DNA of 64,000 nucleotides from Mycobacterium intermedium (GCF_002086275.1 NZ_MVHT01000009.1:1-64000); one strand, 5' to 3'. Shown: positions 1 through 11,097, counted from the first letter of the stretch. The notes: generated by a model not told the origin, from the letters alone. A program made the numbers and translations.

Positions 1-1405
1 CGCCCAGCCCGGGCTTATTGCCGTTGAGAGTGAAAGCGGTGCTGTTATCGCCGCCGGCGCCGCCGGTTCCGCCTTGGCCACCGGTGCCGTAGTTGCCGGC
101 GAGGCCCCCGTCGACGCCGGTGCCGCCGGCCCCGGACGACCCGCCAAGGCCGCCGGTGCCGCCGGTGCCGCCGGTGACGCCGTCCGCGCCTCTACCACCG
201 GTGCCACCCTGACCGCCGTCGCCACCGAGGCCGCCGGTGCTGCCGTGGCCGCCCACGCCACCTTTGCCGCCGTTGCCGCCCTGATAGCCGGTACCACTGG
301 GCGACGGGCCGATGTCACCCGTGCCACCGGTGCCACCAAGACCACCAGTACCGCCAACGCCGACGGCACCCGCGTGACCGCTGGTTCCGAGTAACCCGCC
401 GGATCCACCGGCACCGCCTGCGCCGGCGTTCCCACCGACGCCGCCGTCACCACCGTCGAAGCCGCCGCCGCCGAACCCAATACCGCCGTTCCCGCCGGTC
501 CCGCCGGTCCCGCCCATGCCGCCGGTCCCGCCGGCGCCGGCGTTGCTGAACAATCCGTAGCTGCTGCCGCCGGCCCCGCCAACCCCGCCGGTGCCGCCCC
601 CTAAGCCGTTAGTGCCATGCGTGATGAGGTCGCCGCTGGCGCCGGGGGCACCGGTCCCGCCGATCCCGCCGGCGCCCCCGGCACCGGCGCTCCAGAACAT
701 GGGCGCCATGTTGGCGCCGCCGACGCCGCCGGTCCCTCCGGTGCCGGCAGCCAACGTGGAGGTGCCGGCCCCACCTGCCCCACCCGTCCCGCCGGCGCCT
801 CCGAAACCACCGGCGAATCCCCCGGCACCGCCGGCGCCACCGGTACCGCCGTCGAAGCCGGCAGCACCGGCCCCCCCGGTCCCGCCGATCCCGCCGTTAC
901 CGAACAGACCGGCGGCTCCGCCGGCCCCGCCGGTACCGCCCGCACCGGCTCCGGTGGTGCCCGATCCACCGTTGCCGCCGTTGCCGATCAAGAACCCGCC
1001 GGGCCCACCGGCCTGCCCCGTCCCCGGCGCACCATTGGCGCCATCGCCGATCAGCGGACGCCCGAATAATGCGTTGGTCGGGGCGTTGATCAGGTCAAGC
1101 AAGGGCTGCAGAGGACCCACACTGGCGGCCTCGGCGGCCGCATAACTGGCCGCGCCCGACGTCAACGCCTGGACAAACCGCTCATGAAAGAGAACCGTCT
1201 GCGCGGTGATCGCCTGATACTCCGTGGCGTAGCTGGCGAACAAAGCCGAGATCGTCGCCGACACCTCGTCCCCGGCCGCGGCCAACACCTGGGTTGTCGA
1301 ACCCGCCGCCGCCGCGTTGGCTGCACGGATCGCGGTTCCGATCGCAGTTAACTCCGAGGATGCGGCGGCCAGGGCGTCGGGAGTTGTGAAGAGGAAAGAC
1401 GACAT
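1..1405 (-). CDS. PE_PGRS family protein (3' end outside window)
   Basis: The frame is open from an ATG at 1405 to the left edge of the window. A GGAGG ribosome site (1411-1415) lies five bases upstream of the ATG. The first ~100 residues are a PE domain (start [20 protein letters not shown]). A linker carrying a [24 protein letters not shown] segment follows, then several hundred residues of GGAGG/GGTGG-type glycine repeats. PE_PGRS proteins are exported by ESX-5 to the cell envelope or surface, so the neighbouring ESX-4 locus is probably not its secretion system. It points the same way as esxT but is separated from it by a strong terminator-like hairpin. The C-terminus and any extra domain lie off the window. 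The family is certain; the function is unknown. Confidence 0.93.
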   Translation of the reverse strand, partial: MSSFLFTTPDALAAASSELTAIGTAIRAANAAAAGSTTQVLAAAGDEVSATISALFASYATEYQAITAQTVLFHERFVQALTSGAASYAAAEAASVGPLQPLLDLINAPTNALFGRPLIGDGANGAPGTGQAGGPGGFLIGNGGNGGSGTTGAGAGGTGGAGGAAGLFGNGGIGGTGGAGAAGFDGGTGGAGGAGGFAGGFGGAGGTGGAGGAGTSTLAAGTGGTGGVGGANMAPMFWSAGAGGAGGIGGTGAPGASGDLITHGTNGLGGGTGGVGGAGGSSYGLFSNAGAGGTGGMGGTGGTGGNGGIGFGGGGFDGGDGGVGGNAGAGGAGGSGGLLGTSGHAGAVGVGGTGGLGGTGGTGDIGPSPSGTGYQGGNGGKGGVGGHGSTGGLGGDGGQGGTGGRGADGVTGGTGGTGGLGGSSGAGGTGVDGGLAGNYGTGGQGGTGGAGGDNSTAFTLNGNKPGLG

Positions 1406-1574
1406 GTGAGCCTCCAAAGAGGCCCAAACGAACCCCATATGATTCGGGATGCTACGCGCCGCATGTGACCTTGGACACACTTTCAGCGGAGTAGTTCGGA
1501 AGGGTTTTGTCGCAGCCCATCAGCTGGAAGCGCGCGTTTTCGGCTGCGGTCAAAAAATAAACAAATTACGCAAC

Positions 1575-1614
1575 TGTGCCGCCCCGACGGCTCTCCATCC
1601 GTCGGGGCGGCACA
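1575..1614 (-). terminator. Intrinsic-terminator-like hairpin after esxT
   Basis: This is a perfect 16-bp inverted repeat (arms 1575-1590 and 1599-1614) with an 8-nt loop. On the minus strand it lies just past the esxT stop and is followed after a short gap by a T-rich run (about 1547-1566). That is unusually close to a classical Rho-independent terminator for a mycobacterium. It probably ends the eccC4-esxT transcript before the PE_PGRS gene. Confidence 0.75.
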
Positions 1615-1631
1615 GGGCCTGTGAGCTGCGG

Positions 1632-1928
1632 CTACCGGCCCCAGACGACGGCCGCCCGGCGATCGGCGCTCGCCATCTCGTCGGCGCCGTCGCGGACCGC
1701 ATTGCCCAGTTCAAGAAGGATCTCGTTGAGTGCGCTGGCCGCTTGGTGCCACTTCAGCTGTTCGGCCTGGTAGGCGGCAGCCGCTTCGCGCGTCCACAAC
1801 TGCTGCAGCGGCGCGATCTGGGACCTCAGGTCCTCCAGCGCGGCGTTGAGCCGGGCGGATGTGGTGTGGATCTCCTGGCGGACCGAATACTCGATGGCGT
1901 CGAAGTTGTACGACAAGACCGGTTCCAT
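1632..1928 (-). CDS. esxT: ESX-4 WXG100-family protein EsxT
   Basis: This 98-residue helical protein of the WXG100 (ESAT-6/CFP-10) superfamily closely resembles M. tuberculosis EsxT (Rv3444c) as I recall it. The turn motif at residues 45-47 is WTR rather than WXG, which I believe is also so in Mtb. It probably pairs with EsxU and is secreted by ESX-4. The ATG at 1928 has a G-rich Shine-Dalgarno just upstream. The gene follows esxU by 16 bp and ends the eccC4-Rv3446c-esxU-esxT run. No signal peptide is visible, as expected for type VII substrates. Confidence 0.93.
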   Translation of the reverse strand: MEPVLSYNFDAIEYSVRQEIHTTSARLNAALEDLRSQIAPLQQLWTREAAAAYQAEQLKWHQAASALNEILLELGNAVRDGADEMASADRRAAVVWGR

Positions 1929-1944
1929 GGTCGTGCTCCCCCGC

Positions 1945-2253
1945 TCAGAGATCCACGCCTACGGTGGCGATGCGCTGGGCATGGTTCTGCGCGGCCTCGC
2001 GCAGCGTGGCTTCGTTGGTCCGGATGGTTGCGGCGATGCCCTGCAAGACGTGGTACAGCCGCGTCGATTCGGTATGCCACCGCTCCACAACGTCCCGGAA
2101 CCGCGCCGCGGCCTGGCCACCCCAGACCGCCGGCGGCACGGCGTTCATCCGCCCGATGAACGCCTGCAGCATGGCCCTGATTTCTTCGTTGCGGGTGTCG
2201 GTGGTTGCGGCTACCGAGCGCATCAGCTCGAAGTCGGTGCTCAGTGTGCTCAT
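1945..2253 (-). CDS. esxU: ESX-4 WXG100-family protein EsxU
   Basis: This 102-residue WXG100 protein has WGG at residues 44-46 between two predicted helices, and is the presumed partner of EsxT. The frame extends upstream to a possible start near 2409, but that extension is Cys/Arg-rich, overlaps the previous gene and does not look like the family. I chose the ATG at 2253, which gives the standard ~100-residue length. Its position just after the Rv3446c-like gene matches Mtb Rv3445c. The protein should act as a small secreted or secretion-coupled helical-hairpin dimer. Confidence 0.92.
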   Translation of the reverse strand: MSTLSTDFELMRSVAATTDTRNEEIRAMLQAFIGRMNAVPPAVWGGQAAARFRDVVERWHTESTRLYHVLQGIAATIRTNEATLREAAQNHAQRIATVGVDL

Positions 2254-2302
2254 GCCTATTACGACCACCGCGGGCCTGGTTTGGTTCCATTCAATTTGCG
2301 CT

Positions 2303-3532
2303 TCATTCGACCGCGTGAGCCGAGCGGACCGCCTGCTCGCACACCTCGCGCACGGCATCCTGGCTGCCGCGCCTGCTTTGACAGCCGACGCCGATCCGCA
2401 ACTCCCCATCGAGCAGCACCGTCCACCACACGTCGTGGTCCGGGCGCACTTCGCGGTATGTCACCGCGGGCCGTCCGGCGCTCGAGCCCGAAGGGTTGAA
2501 GTCGACGAACACGCCGGCCGGTTCCGTTTCGATCGCCCGCTGCAATCGGGCGCCGGCGTCCGCCAGCGTCTCGCCAGGTACCGGCGACTGGGTGATGTGC
2601 AGAGCCGTCTCGGGATCCAACGGTGACGTCACCAGAATCCGGTCCGAGCCGGGCCCGCCCGCGACACGCTGTGTCGGCCAGTCGGAGGGGACGGTCAGCG
2701 CCACCCGTCCCTCGACCAGATAGGTGGCCGGCAGTTGCACTGCGGAAGGCGCAGTTTGGTGACGCTCCGGGGTCTGGGCCAGCCCCGACAATACCGCCAG
2801 CCCCGCGACGACCAGCGCCACGCCGGCGCCCGCCAGCCGCGCCTTCACCCGGGCGCGGGATCTGGGGGTTTCGACATGCGAGGCGCGGGGGGTTGGCGGA
2901 ATCTCCCTGGCCAGCCGCCGCAACCGGGCGTCGCCGACTTCCATCGCCGTGCGGCCGGCAGTTTCGCGTATCGCGGCGGCGATCAGCGTCGCGAGCTCCC
3001 GCGCGTCGGCGACACCATGCGCGGCATCGACCACCACCGCCGTCGCGCCTGTCATTTTGGCGACGACGCGGGCGACCTCCTCGGCCACGACCCGGGCGTC
3101 CCCGCGTCGACGCACCGCGGCGGTCTTCGAGTACCCCGATACGACGGCGAACCCGTCGGTGAGTTCGACCATCGCCAACGCTTCAGGCCCCACGCCCGGC
3201 TGAGCGCGGGCCAGAAGCCATGACCGCGGCCGCGCACTCACTTCGCCCGTCAGCGTTCGTGCGGCCCGCGTGACGGTGTCCACCCGGGTCGGGGACCACC
3301 ACGATGGGTGCACGATGATCGCGCCCTCGTGGTGGTCGCGGCACAGGGCTGACAGTGCGTCGGACCAAAGCGAGACGACGGCCATCGGTTGCTCCGCCAC
3401 CAGCGCCACTGGGTCGTCGATGACGCCCAGAGCGGCGTCGACGATCTCGGCGTCAACGACCGCGCATGTGTTGCAACACAATTGGCGAAGCGCGCCGGGA
3501 CCCGCTTCGATGACCGCCCGATGGATGCTCAC
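2303..3532 (-). CDS. Type VII secretion-associated protein, Rv3446c family
   Basis: This is the ESX-4-linked protein of the Rv3446c type, 409 residues from the GTG at 3532. That GTG overlaps the eccC4 stop as GTGA, which suggests translational coupling; upstream TTG (3544) and GTG (3541) are alternatives. The N-terminal ~210 residues are soluble and Val/Ala-rich. A basic stretch and one membrane segment ([15 protein letters not shown], about residues 240-255) come next, then a ~150-residue extracytoplasmic domain ending in a Cys-containing segment. The layout fits a single-pass membrane protein with an outward C-terminal domain. Its biochemical role is not established. Confidence 0.85.
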   Translation of the reverse strand: MSIHRAVIEAGPGALRQLCCNTCAVVDAEIVDAALGVIDDPVALVAEQPMAVVSLWSDALSALCRDHHEGAIIVHPSWWSPTRVDTVTRAARTLTGEVSARPRSWLLARAQPGVGPEALAMVELTDGFAVVSGYSKTAAVRRRGDARVVAEEVARVVAKMTGATAVVVDAAHGVADARELATLIAAAIRETAGRTAMEVGDARLRRLAREIPPTPRASHVETPRSRARVKARLAGAGVALVVAGLAVLSGLAQTPERHQTAPSAVQLPATYLVEGRVALTVPSDWPTQRVAGGPGSDRILVTSPLDPETALHITQSPVPGETLADAGARLQRAIETEPAGVFVDFNPSGSSAGRPAVTYREVRPDHDVWWTVLLDGELRIGVGCQSRRGSQDAVREVCEQAVRSAHAVE

Positions 3533-6500
3533 GGCGGGCACCAAGCGACCTGGACGAGCCGCTCGGTACCGTTACGTGCGACGAGAACGCCGCGTCCCGG
3601 TGGCAGCGGACGCGGGCGGCCGGCGCCCAGTAACGTGCCTTCGTCCGGGCGAGCGCTCATCATCAGACCCAGGCACCCGCCGTCACGCAAGGCCGCAAGC
3701 AACGGCTCGAACAGCGCCCGCGCCGCGCCTCCGCTGCGTCGCGCGACGATCACGTGCAGTCCGAGATCTGTTGCGTGCGGCAGGTATTCGAGCAGGTCAT
3801 GCAATGGGTTGGCTACGGTGATCATGTCGTAGTCGTCGACGACCACATAGATCTCCGGCCCGGACCACCAAGACCTTTCCCGTAGCTGCGCTTGGCTCGC
3901 ATTGGGGGGCAGCACCCGCGCCTGGAGCAACTTCAGCACACCCGGCATCACCGCGCCGAGGGCTTGCGGCGACATGGCGTAGCCGCCAAGGTGGTCCGGT
4001 TCGACGACACCGAGCAAGCCGCGTCGGAAGTCGACGAGGAACAACTGGGCATTCCCGGCCCGGACAATCTCGCGGCACAGGGTCCGCAAAGCGGCCGTCT
4101 TGCCGCACCCGCTATCGCCCAGCACCAGCAGGTGATGCCCCAGATCGACCGAAACAGGCCGCAGTCGGCGTTCCTCGAGACCGAGCAGGATGTCGCGGCC
4201 ACGGCCCGCCTCATTCGCACCTCGGACGATGTCGTCGTAAGCCACTTGTGCGGGCAGCAGGGCGATCGGCGGCGCCACTTCACCACCACCACAACGGAAT
4301 CCAATCCCCTTCAACTCGGGCCGGGCAATCATGATGTGGAGGCCCTCTTGGCAGATACCGCGGCCCGGTTTGCCACCGGGCACCTGCCGCGCCTGCTTGC
4401 GGTCCAGCTCGGAATCGGCAGGGTCGCCGAGGCGCAACTCGATGCGGGTGCCGATCTGATCTCTCAGTGCCGGGCGCAGTTCGGCCCAGCGCGACGCTGA
4501 CAGCACTACGTGCACGCCATACGCAAGACCCTGCGCTGCCAGTGCAGTGATCGATTCCTGAAGTGCGGCAAACTCACCACCTAAAGCGGACCAGCCGTCG
4601 ACGACGAGGAACACCTCGCTGCGGCCGGGGGCCTCGGAGGAGCCGACTTCCCGGGCCTGCAGGATCGATTCCAGCTGGCCGACCATGCGCCGGGCAAGCT
4701 CGGGCGCCGCCCTACCCGCGACCGCACCCACATGCGGCAAGACACCGAGCGAGGCCAGGGAGCCGCCGCCGAAGTCCAGGCAGTAGAACTGCACCTGGCC
4801 CGGATCGTGCGTCGCGGCCAGCGCCATGATCAATGTGCGCAGCGCCGTTGACTTACCCGCTCGGGGCGCCCCCACGACCGCCAAATGGCCTGCGGATCCG
4901 GACAAGTCGACCAGCAACGGTGTGCGGGTCTGCTCGAACGGCCGGTCGACGATCCCAACCGGTACGGACAATGCGGCAAAGCCACCGTCACGGAGTAGAT
5001 CGGCCAGCGCCGGTGCGTCGTCGAGCGGCGGCAACCAAATGGGGTGCGCGGGCGGCCCCTGTCGGCATAGCCGGTCCAAAACTTTCTGCAGGACAGTCGG
5101 TCCGGTGGTTTGCGCGTCAATCCCGGTGCCATGCGTGCTGAACAACCGCACCGCGGCTGGGGCAGGAGCCCGGGGGGCACTCCGCTGCACCTGACCCGAA
5201 ACACATGTCGCCTGGAAGCGCACCATTTCGCCGGTCGCCGCACGCAGGATTCCGGCGCCCGGGTTGTTCGGCAGGTGATATGCATCGGGAGTGCCTAACA
5301 CCGCGCGTGATTCACTGGCCGACAGCGTCTTCAGGCAAAGGCGATAAGACAGGTGGGCTTCCAGTCCACGCAGCCGGCCCTCGTCGAGCCGCTGGCTGGC
5401 CAGCAGCAGGTGCATGCCCAAGGACCGGCCCAGCCGGCCGATTGCGACGAACACGTCCGCGAAGTCGGGATGCTGGCTGAGCAGTTCGGAGAACTCGTCG
5501 ACGATGATGAACAACGTTGGCAGTGGTCTTAATTCGGCACCCGATCGGCGGGTGCGTTCGTAGTCGGCGACGCTGACGAAATTGCCCGCGCTCCGAAGCA
5601 GCTGCTGTCGCCGGTGCATCTCGCCGGCCAGCGCATCCCACATCCGGGCCACCAACGGCGCTTCCTGCGCGAGGTTGGTGATGACTGCCGCCACATGCGC
5701 CGCCCGTCCAAAGTCGAGAAAGGTTGCGCCCCCTTTGAAGTCGATCAGCAGCAGGTTGACGACTTCCGGCGAATTGCGCACCATCATGCCGAGTGCGATC
5801 GTGCGCAGCAATTCCGACTTGCCCGAGCCCGTTGCCCCGATGCAGAGACCGTGAGGTCCCATTCCTTGTGCTGCGGGTTCTTTGATGTCCAACTCGACGG
5901 GCTTGCCGTCGGCGGACGTGCCGATCGGAACGCGAAGGCGATCGCCACCGGTGCGGTCGCACCAGAATCCGCGGGCATCGTCGGGACGGTGTGCGGCCAG
6001 CAGTCGTGCACACACCAGGGCGTCAACGACGTCCATGTCGTCTGGCCGGACCAGCGTTTCGTCCTGACCGAGCCGCCGAACCCGCACCGGCGCACGGGCG
6101 CCGCCCGCGCCAACCACGATGGTGGTCGCACCCCGCACACTTTCGGTCCGCTCGTCGTCGTCCACGATCACCACCAGCGGCGTCGTGACGCCGGCCAATG
6201 CGCTTTCGGCCTCGGCGACAGTCGGGTACACCATCCGCGCGGCTCCCGCCGCGTCGCTGGTACCCGGATGCTGGTTGTGCGGCAACCACTTAAGCCATTC
6301 CCAGTGCACGCGATGCCGATCATCGATCACTGCCGCGATCAGCAACCGGTCCGGCGCGTGCCACACGGCCAGCTGGCAAACCATCGCGCGCACTAGCCCT
6401 CGTACCCGGGATGTCGAACCGTCGATGATCACCGTCTCCGCTTCTCGCAGCGGGATCGCGATCGGCGCATCGGCGATCGTCGAGTGTGCCCGCAGAAACT

Positions 6501-7011
6501 GCCGCAACGCGGTCACCGTCACCGGATCTGACCGATGCACGGGCGGCAATTGCGGTGCGAGGAGACGCGTTGCCAGCGGCACGGTACCGACGCCGACCCG
6601 CACCCGGCAGTAGTCAGCGGAGGCGGATCCCCGCTCCCACATTCGCGGCCCGCCGATCAGCGTCCACAGCGTGTCGGGACCGGGATGAGTCCGGGCCAAC
6701 GATGATCGCTGCTTCGCGGCGGTTTCGGCGACGGTGCGCCGCAAGTCACTCAAATAGCTCAGGTAGTCGATGCGGTCATCCTCGAGGCCGCGGTGCCGGC
6801 CGCGTGCCGTCATCGCCGCCACTGCCAGCGAGCCCAGCATCATCACCGGAACGGCCATAAACGTTGGGTTGCGGGTGACCGGTGAACCAGAAAGCAGCGC
6901 CGTGGTCATGACTGAAAGCGTTGCGACGGACATGACCAGTGGCAGCAGGCGCGCCGCTATGCCGGTGGACTCAAGGGGCGAAACCGGCGGCGGCGCGGCA
7001 ACCTCGATCAT
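3529..7011 (-). CDS. eccC4: ESX-4 FtsK/SpoIIIE ATPase EccC4
   Basis: This is the motor ATPase of the ESX-4 membrane complex, recognising and driving type VII substrates. From the ATG at 7011 it has 1160 residues; a GTG at 7053 would add 14. Two membrane helices lie near the N-terminus (about residues 20-70). Three FtsK-type domains follow, with Walker A motifs GATGSGKS (~390), GAPRAGKS (~714) and GDSGCGKT (~963). Domain 1 has a proper Walker B (IIVDEFSEL, ~504). Domain 2 has VVDGW, lacking the catalytic acidic residue, so it probably binds but does not hydrolyse ATP well. All three domains are in one chain, unlike the split EccCa/EccCb of ESX-1. Confidence 0.96.
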   Translation of the reverse strand: MIEVAAPPPVSPLESTGIAARLLPLVMSVATLSVMTTALLSGSPVTRNPTFMAVPVMMLGSLAVAAMTARGRHRGLEDDRIDYLSYLSDLRRTVAETAAKQRSSLARTHPGPDTLWTLIGGPRMWERGSASADYCRVRVGVGTVPLATRLLAPQLPPVHRSDPVTVTALRQFLRAHSTIADAPIAIPLREAETVIIDGSTSRVRGLVRAMVCQLAVWHAPDRLLIAAVIDDRHRVHWEWLKWLPHNQHPGTSDAAGAARMVYPTVAEAESALAGVTTPLVVIVDDDERTESVRGATTIVVGAGGARAPVRVRRLGQDETLVRPDDMDVVDALVCARLLAAHRPDDARGFWCDRTGGDRLRVPIGTSADGKPVELDIKEPAAQGMGPHGLCIGATGSGKSELLRTIALGMMVRNSPEVVNLLLIDFKGGATFLDFGRAAHVAAVITNLAQEAPLVARMWDALAGEMHRRQQLLRSAGNFVSVADYERTRRSGAELRPLPTLFIIVDEFSELLSQHPDFADVFVAIGRLGRSLGMHLLLASQRLDEGRLRGLEAHLSYRLCLKTLSASESRAVLGTPDAYHLPNNPGAGILRAATGEMVRFQATCVSGQVQRSAPRAPAPAAVRLFSTHGTGIDAQTTGPTVLQKVLDRLCRQGPPAHPIWLPPLDDAPALADLLRDGGFAALSVPVGIVDRPFEQTRTPLLVDLSGSAGHLAVVGAPRAGKSTALRTLIMALAATHDPGQVQFYCLDFGGGSLASLGVLPHVGAVAGRAAPELARRMVGQLESILQAREVGSSEAPGRSEVFLVVDGWSALGGEFAALQESITALAAQGLAYGVHVVLSASRWAELRPALRDQIGTRIELRLGDPADSELDRKQARQVPGGKPGRGICQEGLHIMIARPELKGIGFRCGGGEVAPPIALLPAQVAYDDIVRGANEAGRGRDILLGLEERRLRPVSVDLGHHLLVLGDSGCGKTAALRTLCREIVRAGNAQLFLVDFRRGLLGVVEPDHLGGYAMSPQALGAVMPGVLKLLQARVLPPNASQAQLRERSWWSGPEIYVVVDDYDMITVANPLHDLLEYLPHATDLGLHVIVARRSGGAARALFEPLLAALRDGGCLGLMMSARPDEGTLLGAGRPRPLPPGRGVLVARNGTERLVQVAWCPP

Positions 7012-7103
7012 GCTGCGGGAACATATGCAGCGTCCGAATCCGCCGCAATTCACCTGTGGATAGCCGTTAACCCGAGCCCCGCAAAATCGCTAGCGTCACA
7101 ACA

Positions 7104-8264
7104 GTGTCCGCTTTCGACAGCGAGTTGCGCCGGGTTGCCATCCACTCCGCCGCCGCCTCCGCAGATTTGACACTTCCGGCGGCACTGCCAATCGCCGCGT
7201 TGATCCCTTCGATTATCGGCATTCTGGGGATCCGCGCCGCCGAGACCGCAAGGCGCTACCACTTGTCACTGCCGGGTGCGCCCGCATTGCCGAGCACGAC
7301 CACGTTGGCGCAGCAGGGCATTCGGGATGGCTCAGTGCTGGTTTTGTCCCAATCCTCACCTGCGCCACCCGTCCGTCACTGTGATGATGTGCCGGAAGTT
7401 GTTTCGGCGACGCTTGAAGCCGATGACCCCGAGCGGGGTGGGCCGACCACGCGGATCACCCTCGGAATCATTGCGACGGTCTTCGCGGCGTTGGCGGGGT
7501 TGTTCGCCGTCCCCGGGGCTGCGGGCGCGCCGCGCGTCCTGCTCGCCGCGGCGGCGGCGACGGCAGTTTCGGTTCTTGCGATGCGGGTAACAGGCTGTGG
7601 CGAAGCTATTTTGCGGGCAGTGGCGTGTTGCGCGGCGTTGGTCGCGGTTGCCGCGCTGGCGGGTGTCCTGACGACGTCGCCGCCGACCGCCATCGGTTCG
7701 CTGGCTACTCTGGCGTGCTTCGGCCTGTTGGAGCTGTCGCCGCGGATCTCCATCATGCTGAGCGGCTTGTCACCCCGCCTGTCACTCGTAGGTGACCTCG
7801 ATACCAGCGATCATGTTGCAAGCAAGGCAATCCGTGCCGGCGACTGGCTAACCGCCCTACACGCCGCGTTCTCCGCGTCTGCGACCGCTGGCGCCATCAT
7901 CACCGTCCTGACGAGTCCGCAATGGGCCGCGGTCGGATTTGGCGCGATAGCCGGTTCCTTACTGCTGTTGCGCACCCGCTCGATCGGCGTGATTGCCACC
8001 ATCGGCGGAATGATGGTGATCACAACAACATTCGTCGCGGTCGAGGTCAAGGGTCTGGCCCCGGGCCAATGGGTGGCTGCGGTGGCGGCGTCATTGGCGG
8101 TTGCGACCATGTGCCTGGGCTTCGTTGCTCCCACCAAAGCCATGTCGCTGTCGCCTGTCGCACGACGGGTCGTCGAGTTGCTCGAGTGCCTGGCGCTGGT
8201 CAGTTTGGTGCCACTGACCGTTTGGAACTGCGGGGCCTTCACCGCTATTCGCGACTGGGCCTGA
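7104..8264 (+). CDS. eccD4: ESX-4 integral membrane channel subunit EccD4
   Basis: This is the polytopic component of the ESX-4 translocon. The first ~90 residues form a ubiquitin-like (YukD-type) cytoplasmic domain. I can mark about nine hydrophobic helices after it, against eleven usually described for EccD, with the conserved cytoplasmic loop between the two bundles. The length, 386 residues, is short for the family (Mtb EccD4 is about 467 as I recall). Even so, the C-terminus reads like a normal EccD end, so it is not an obvious truncation. The start is a GTG. The gene diverges from eccC4 across a 92-bp gap and is two bases from mycP4. Confidence 0.92.
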   Translation: MSAFDSELRRVAIHSAAASADLTLPAALPIAALIPSIIGILGIRAAETARRYHLSLPGAPALPSTTTLAQQGIRDGSVLVLSQSSPAPPVRHCDDVPEVVSATLEADDPERGGPTTRITLGIIATVFAALAGLFAVPGAAGAPRVLLAAAAATAVSVLAMRVTGCGEAILRAVACCAALVAVAALAGVLTTSPPTAIGSLATLACFGLLELSPRISIMLSGLSPRLSLVGDLDTSDHVASKAIRAGDWLTALHAAFSASATAGAIITVLTSPQWAAVGFGAIAGSLLLLRTRSIGVIATIGGMMVITTTFVAVEVKGLAPGQWVAAVAASLAVATMCLGFVAPTKAMSLSPVARRVVELLECLALVSLVPLTVWNCGAFTAIRDWA

Positions 8265-8265
8265 C

Positions 8266-9621
8266 GTGAGGCCCGCTACCGCTGCTGCCCGAGCAGTGCG
8301 GTTGCTGCTCGTCGCGGCATTGCTGGCACTGCCCCAATGGGCGTTACCGTCGGCGGCACACGCGGTCGCACCGCAACCTGTCGACGGAAAGTGGCTGCCC
8401 CGACCGGCATTACCCGCACCACCGCAGCCCACCGTGCAGCGCGAGGAATGCGCGGTGGTGCGCGCAGACGCCACCCTCGCCGGCGCCGGCGCACCCGTTC
8501 AGTTCGCGGATTTCGACCTGCCGCGGCTGTGGCAATTCACCCGGGGCGGCGGTCAGCGGGTCGCCGTCATCGACACCGGCGTCGCCAGCCACCGCCGACT
8601 CCAAAATCTCATCGCCGGAGGTGACTACGTGTCCACCGGTGACGGCACCCAGGATTGCGATGCGCACGGCACCCTGGTGGCCGGAATCATTGCTGCTGCA
8701 CCCGATCCGAAGGCGGACCAGTTCAGCGGGGTGGCACCCGACGCAACGATCATCAGCATCCGCCAGTCCAGCGGGAAATACGCCCGTACCAGCGACCGGT
8801 CAGCCGGCGGCGTGGGTGACGTCGACACGATGGCCAAGGCGGTCCGCACCGCCGCCGACCTCGGCGCGTCGGTGATCAACATTTCCACGGTTGCCTGCGT
8901 CCCGGCCACCAACGAGCTCAACGACCGCGCCCTGGGCGCCGCGCTGGCCTACGCCGTCGACAGCAAGAACGCCGTCGTAGTTGCCGCCGCCGGCAACGCG
9001 GCCGACGACGCACACTGCCCGGCGCAGCGCCCGGACGCCACCCGCCAAACCGTCACCGTCGCGGTCAGCCCGGCCTGGTACGACGACTACGTCCTGACCG
9101 TCGGTTCGGTGAACGCCGACGGAGCCCCGTCAGCGTTCACCCTCGCGGGACCGTGGGTGGATGTCGCGGCCACCGGAGAGGGCGTCACGTCCCTCAGCCC
9201 GACCGGTGGCGGAATCGTCAATGCCGTTGCGGGAGAACATGGGTCGAGACCGTTGGCCGGTACCAGCTATGCCGCTCCACTGGTGAGCGGACTGGTCGCA
9301 TTGCTTCGGGCCCGGTTCCCCGAGCTGACCGCCCGGCAAGTCATGCAGCGTATCGAGTCGACGGCGCATCATCCGCCCGCCGGATGGGACGCCTTGGTCG
9401 GCGACGGCGTCGTCGATCCGCTGGCCGCCATCAGCACCGGCCCGATGCCGCAACCGGTCGCGGCCAAGGCGGTACCGCTCCCACCCCCAGATCCACAGAC
9501 CCGCGAGAAGCCGGAACGACGCGGCCGTAACGTCGCATTGCTCGGCGCAGCGAGCTGCGTGGTTGCGCTGGTCGCCGTCGGGTTAATACGTCCCAGGCGA
9601 AAGCGCGTCGCGGGCGACTGA
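8266..9621 (+). CDS. mycP4: Mycosin MycP4, membrane-anchored subtilisin-like protease
   Basis: This is the serine protease of the ESX-4 system. A Sec signal peptide covers about residues 1-33. The subtilase triad is visible: Asp in VAVIDTGVASH (~103), His in DAHGTLVAGI (~133) and Ser in AGTSYAAPLVSG (~333). A Pro-rich linker leads to a single C-terminal membrane helix (ALLGAASCVVALVAVGLI) and a basic tail, which holds the protease domain outside the membrane. At 451 residues it has the usual mycosin length. The GTG start lies one base after the eccD4 stop, so the two are co-transcribed and probably coupled. Mycosins stabilise the ESX membrane complex. Confidence 0.95.
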   Translation: MRPATAAARAVRLLLVAALLALPQWALPSAAHAVAPQPVDGKWLPRPALPAPPQPTVQREECAVVRADATLAGAGAPVQFADFDLPRLWQFTRGGGQRVAVIDTGVASHRRLQNLIAGGDYVSTGDGTQDCDAHGTLVAGIIAAAPDPKADQFSGVAPDATIISIRQSSGKYARTSDRSAGGVGDVDTMAKAVRTAADLGASVINISTVACVPATNELNDRALGAALAYAVDSKNAVVVAAAGNAADDAHCPAQRPDATRQTVTVAVSPAWYDDYVLTVGSVNADGAPSAFTLAGPWVDVAATGEGVTSLSPTGGGIVNAVAGEHGSRPLAGTSYAAPLVSGLVALLRARFPELTARQVMQRIESTAHHPPAGWDALVGDGVVDPLAAISTGPMPQPVAAKAVPLPPPDPQTREKPERRGRNVALLGAASCVVALVAVGLIRPRRKRVAGD

Positions 9622-9723
9622 ATGCCGAGCGCCAGTTGCACCGTGGGTCTGGTTGTGCTGGGCGTCGCATCACTCTGCGTGTAGGGCGAAGAAGTGCGAG
9701 AAGACGCCGCCAAAACTGCAGTC

Positions 9724-11097
9724 TCAACGCGGCGGGGCTAAGGCAATCGTGTCGCGGGCGACGGATGCCTTCGCCCTGGAAAGCTCCGGCCCCGCGGGCA
9801 GCATGGCCAGCACCGGCCACGGCGCCGGGACCGCCGGAGCGGTCAGACCGAGGTCGTGCGCCGCCTCGTCATCGCCGATGGCGTAGCGGACTCCGGTGTC
9901 GGTCACCAGATAACGCGTCGCGGACCGACGACCTTCACCGGAGAGACCGCGTGCGGATGCGAATGCGCTGCGGCCCGGCGGCAGGTAGACCTCGTCCAGC
10001 GCTGGACCGGGACCATCGGCCTGCGCCAACGTCACCGGCTGCTGCCCGTCGGGCACCGGCACACCACGGTCCAGCAGCAATCCAGCGTGCCCAGAAGCCC
10101 AGCTCACGCACACGGATGCGCCGTCGACCAGTTGCGGCACCCGTTCCGGGAAATCTGCGACCGGCAGGGTGTCCACGACGGGCGCGGCGCGGATCACGTC
10201 GGGCGCCACGGCGACCACGTTCGCGGCGGACTGCGAGTCGCCGAAGCGCAACAAGTCCGCGGCGACCTGGCCGACGCGCTGCACCCCACCCGCCAGCACG
10301 ACGAAGTACTCGTCGCCTTCGGCGCGCGTGATACGCAGCACAGTGCCCACCCGAAACGCGGGCACCGCGGCCGAGCGCCCACCGGCGCCAACAATTCGAG
10401 GCGCGCTGATCGGCGGCGCCTCGGGGATGGCGTTCAGCAACGCCGGGGAAACGACGTGGGGAGCCCGCCGGTCCAGCCGCAGCGCCCGCTGCACCGCACC
10501 ATCGGCGAGATCGACCGCAGCCCGACGGCCGTGGTACAGCAGTTGAGCCGGCAAACCCACCCTAGCCGTGACCAGCAGGGCCTGATCGTCTGCCACCCGG
10601 CCGTCGCGCTCCCCCACCGGGCCGACGAGGACCGTCGTCTTCCCAGCCGAGTCGCATATCGTCCACATCGACTCGGAATCGGACAATGGCGACGCCAGCA
10701 GCTGCGGCGCCCCCGGAATGCCCAGCAGCGGACCACGTTTGGTGTGTCGAAAGGCCGCATCGTGCACCGGTTTCGGATTCGCGTCGGTGCCCGCGATCAA
10801 CCGCGCCGAGGCGAGGTTGAGCACCGGGTGCCAGACATCCCGCACCCGGACGAAGAGCGCCCCAGATTCCTGCCCCAACGCGATCTGCGCACCGCCCAGC
10901 CCGGCATCGGGCCGTAGCAAAGCAACAAACGCATATCCGGCGGCGGCGACGACCGTCAACACGCAGCCGAGCGCCAGCGCCCTCGTCCGGGCGCGCAGCG
11001 ATTCATGGAGCACATCGACGTGGTGGAACAGCAACGCGCATTCCAGGCGCCGTAGCAGGAACCGGTGGCCGCTGACGTGCAATCGGGACGTCCTCAC
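9724..11097 (-). CDS. eccB4: ESX-4 membrane protein EccB4
   Basis: This core component of the ESX-4 membrane complex has 457 residues. A short cytoplasmic N-terminus (LHVSGHRFLLRRLECALL, typical of EccB) precedes one transmembrane helix at about 42-62. A large periplasmic repeat domain follows. Two cysteines in it (TICDS and ASVCVSW) may form the conserved disulfide. The start is a GTG. The gene converges on mycP4 (102-bp gap, no clear terminator) and diverges from cut3. Confidence 0.93.
   Translation of the reverse strand: MRTSRLHVSGHRFLLRRLECALLFHHVDVLHESLRARTRALALGCVLTVVAAAGYAFVALLRPDAGLGGAQIALGQESGALFVRVRDVWHPVLNLASARLIAGTDANPKPVHDAAFRHTKRGPLLGIPGAPQLLASPLSDSESMWTICDSAGKTTVLVGPVGERDGRVADDQALLVTARVGLPAQLLYHGRRAAVDLADGAVQRALRLDRRAPHVVSPALLNAIPEAPPISAPRIVGAGGRSAAVPAFRVGTVLRITRAEGDEYFVVLAGGVQRVGQVAADLLRFGDSQSAANVVAVAPDVIRAAPVVDTLPVADFPERVPQLVDGASVCVSWASGHAGLLLDRGVPVPDGQQPVTLAQADGPGPALDEVYLPPGRSAFASARGLSGEGRRSATRYLVTDTGVRYAIGDDEAAHDLGLTAPAVPAPWPVLAMLPAGPELSRAKASVARDTIALAPPR

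Noticed and set aside
591..1145. Long Pro/Ala-rich open frames on the plus strand
   Set aside because: They are the complement of Gly-rich PGRS codons (GGC/GGT) and have no ribosome site or domain.
9622..9723. Possible terminator between mycP4 and eccB4
   Set aside because: GCGTC/GACGC ends can pair, but the rest of the stem does not align well enough to call.
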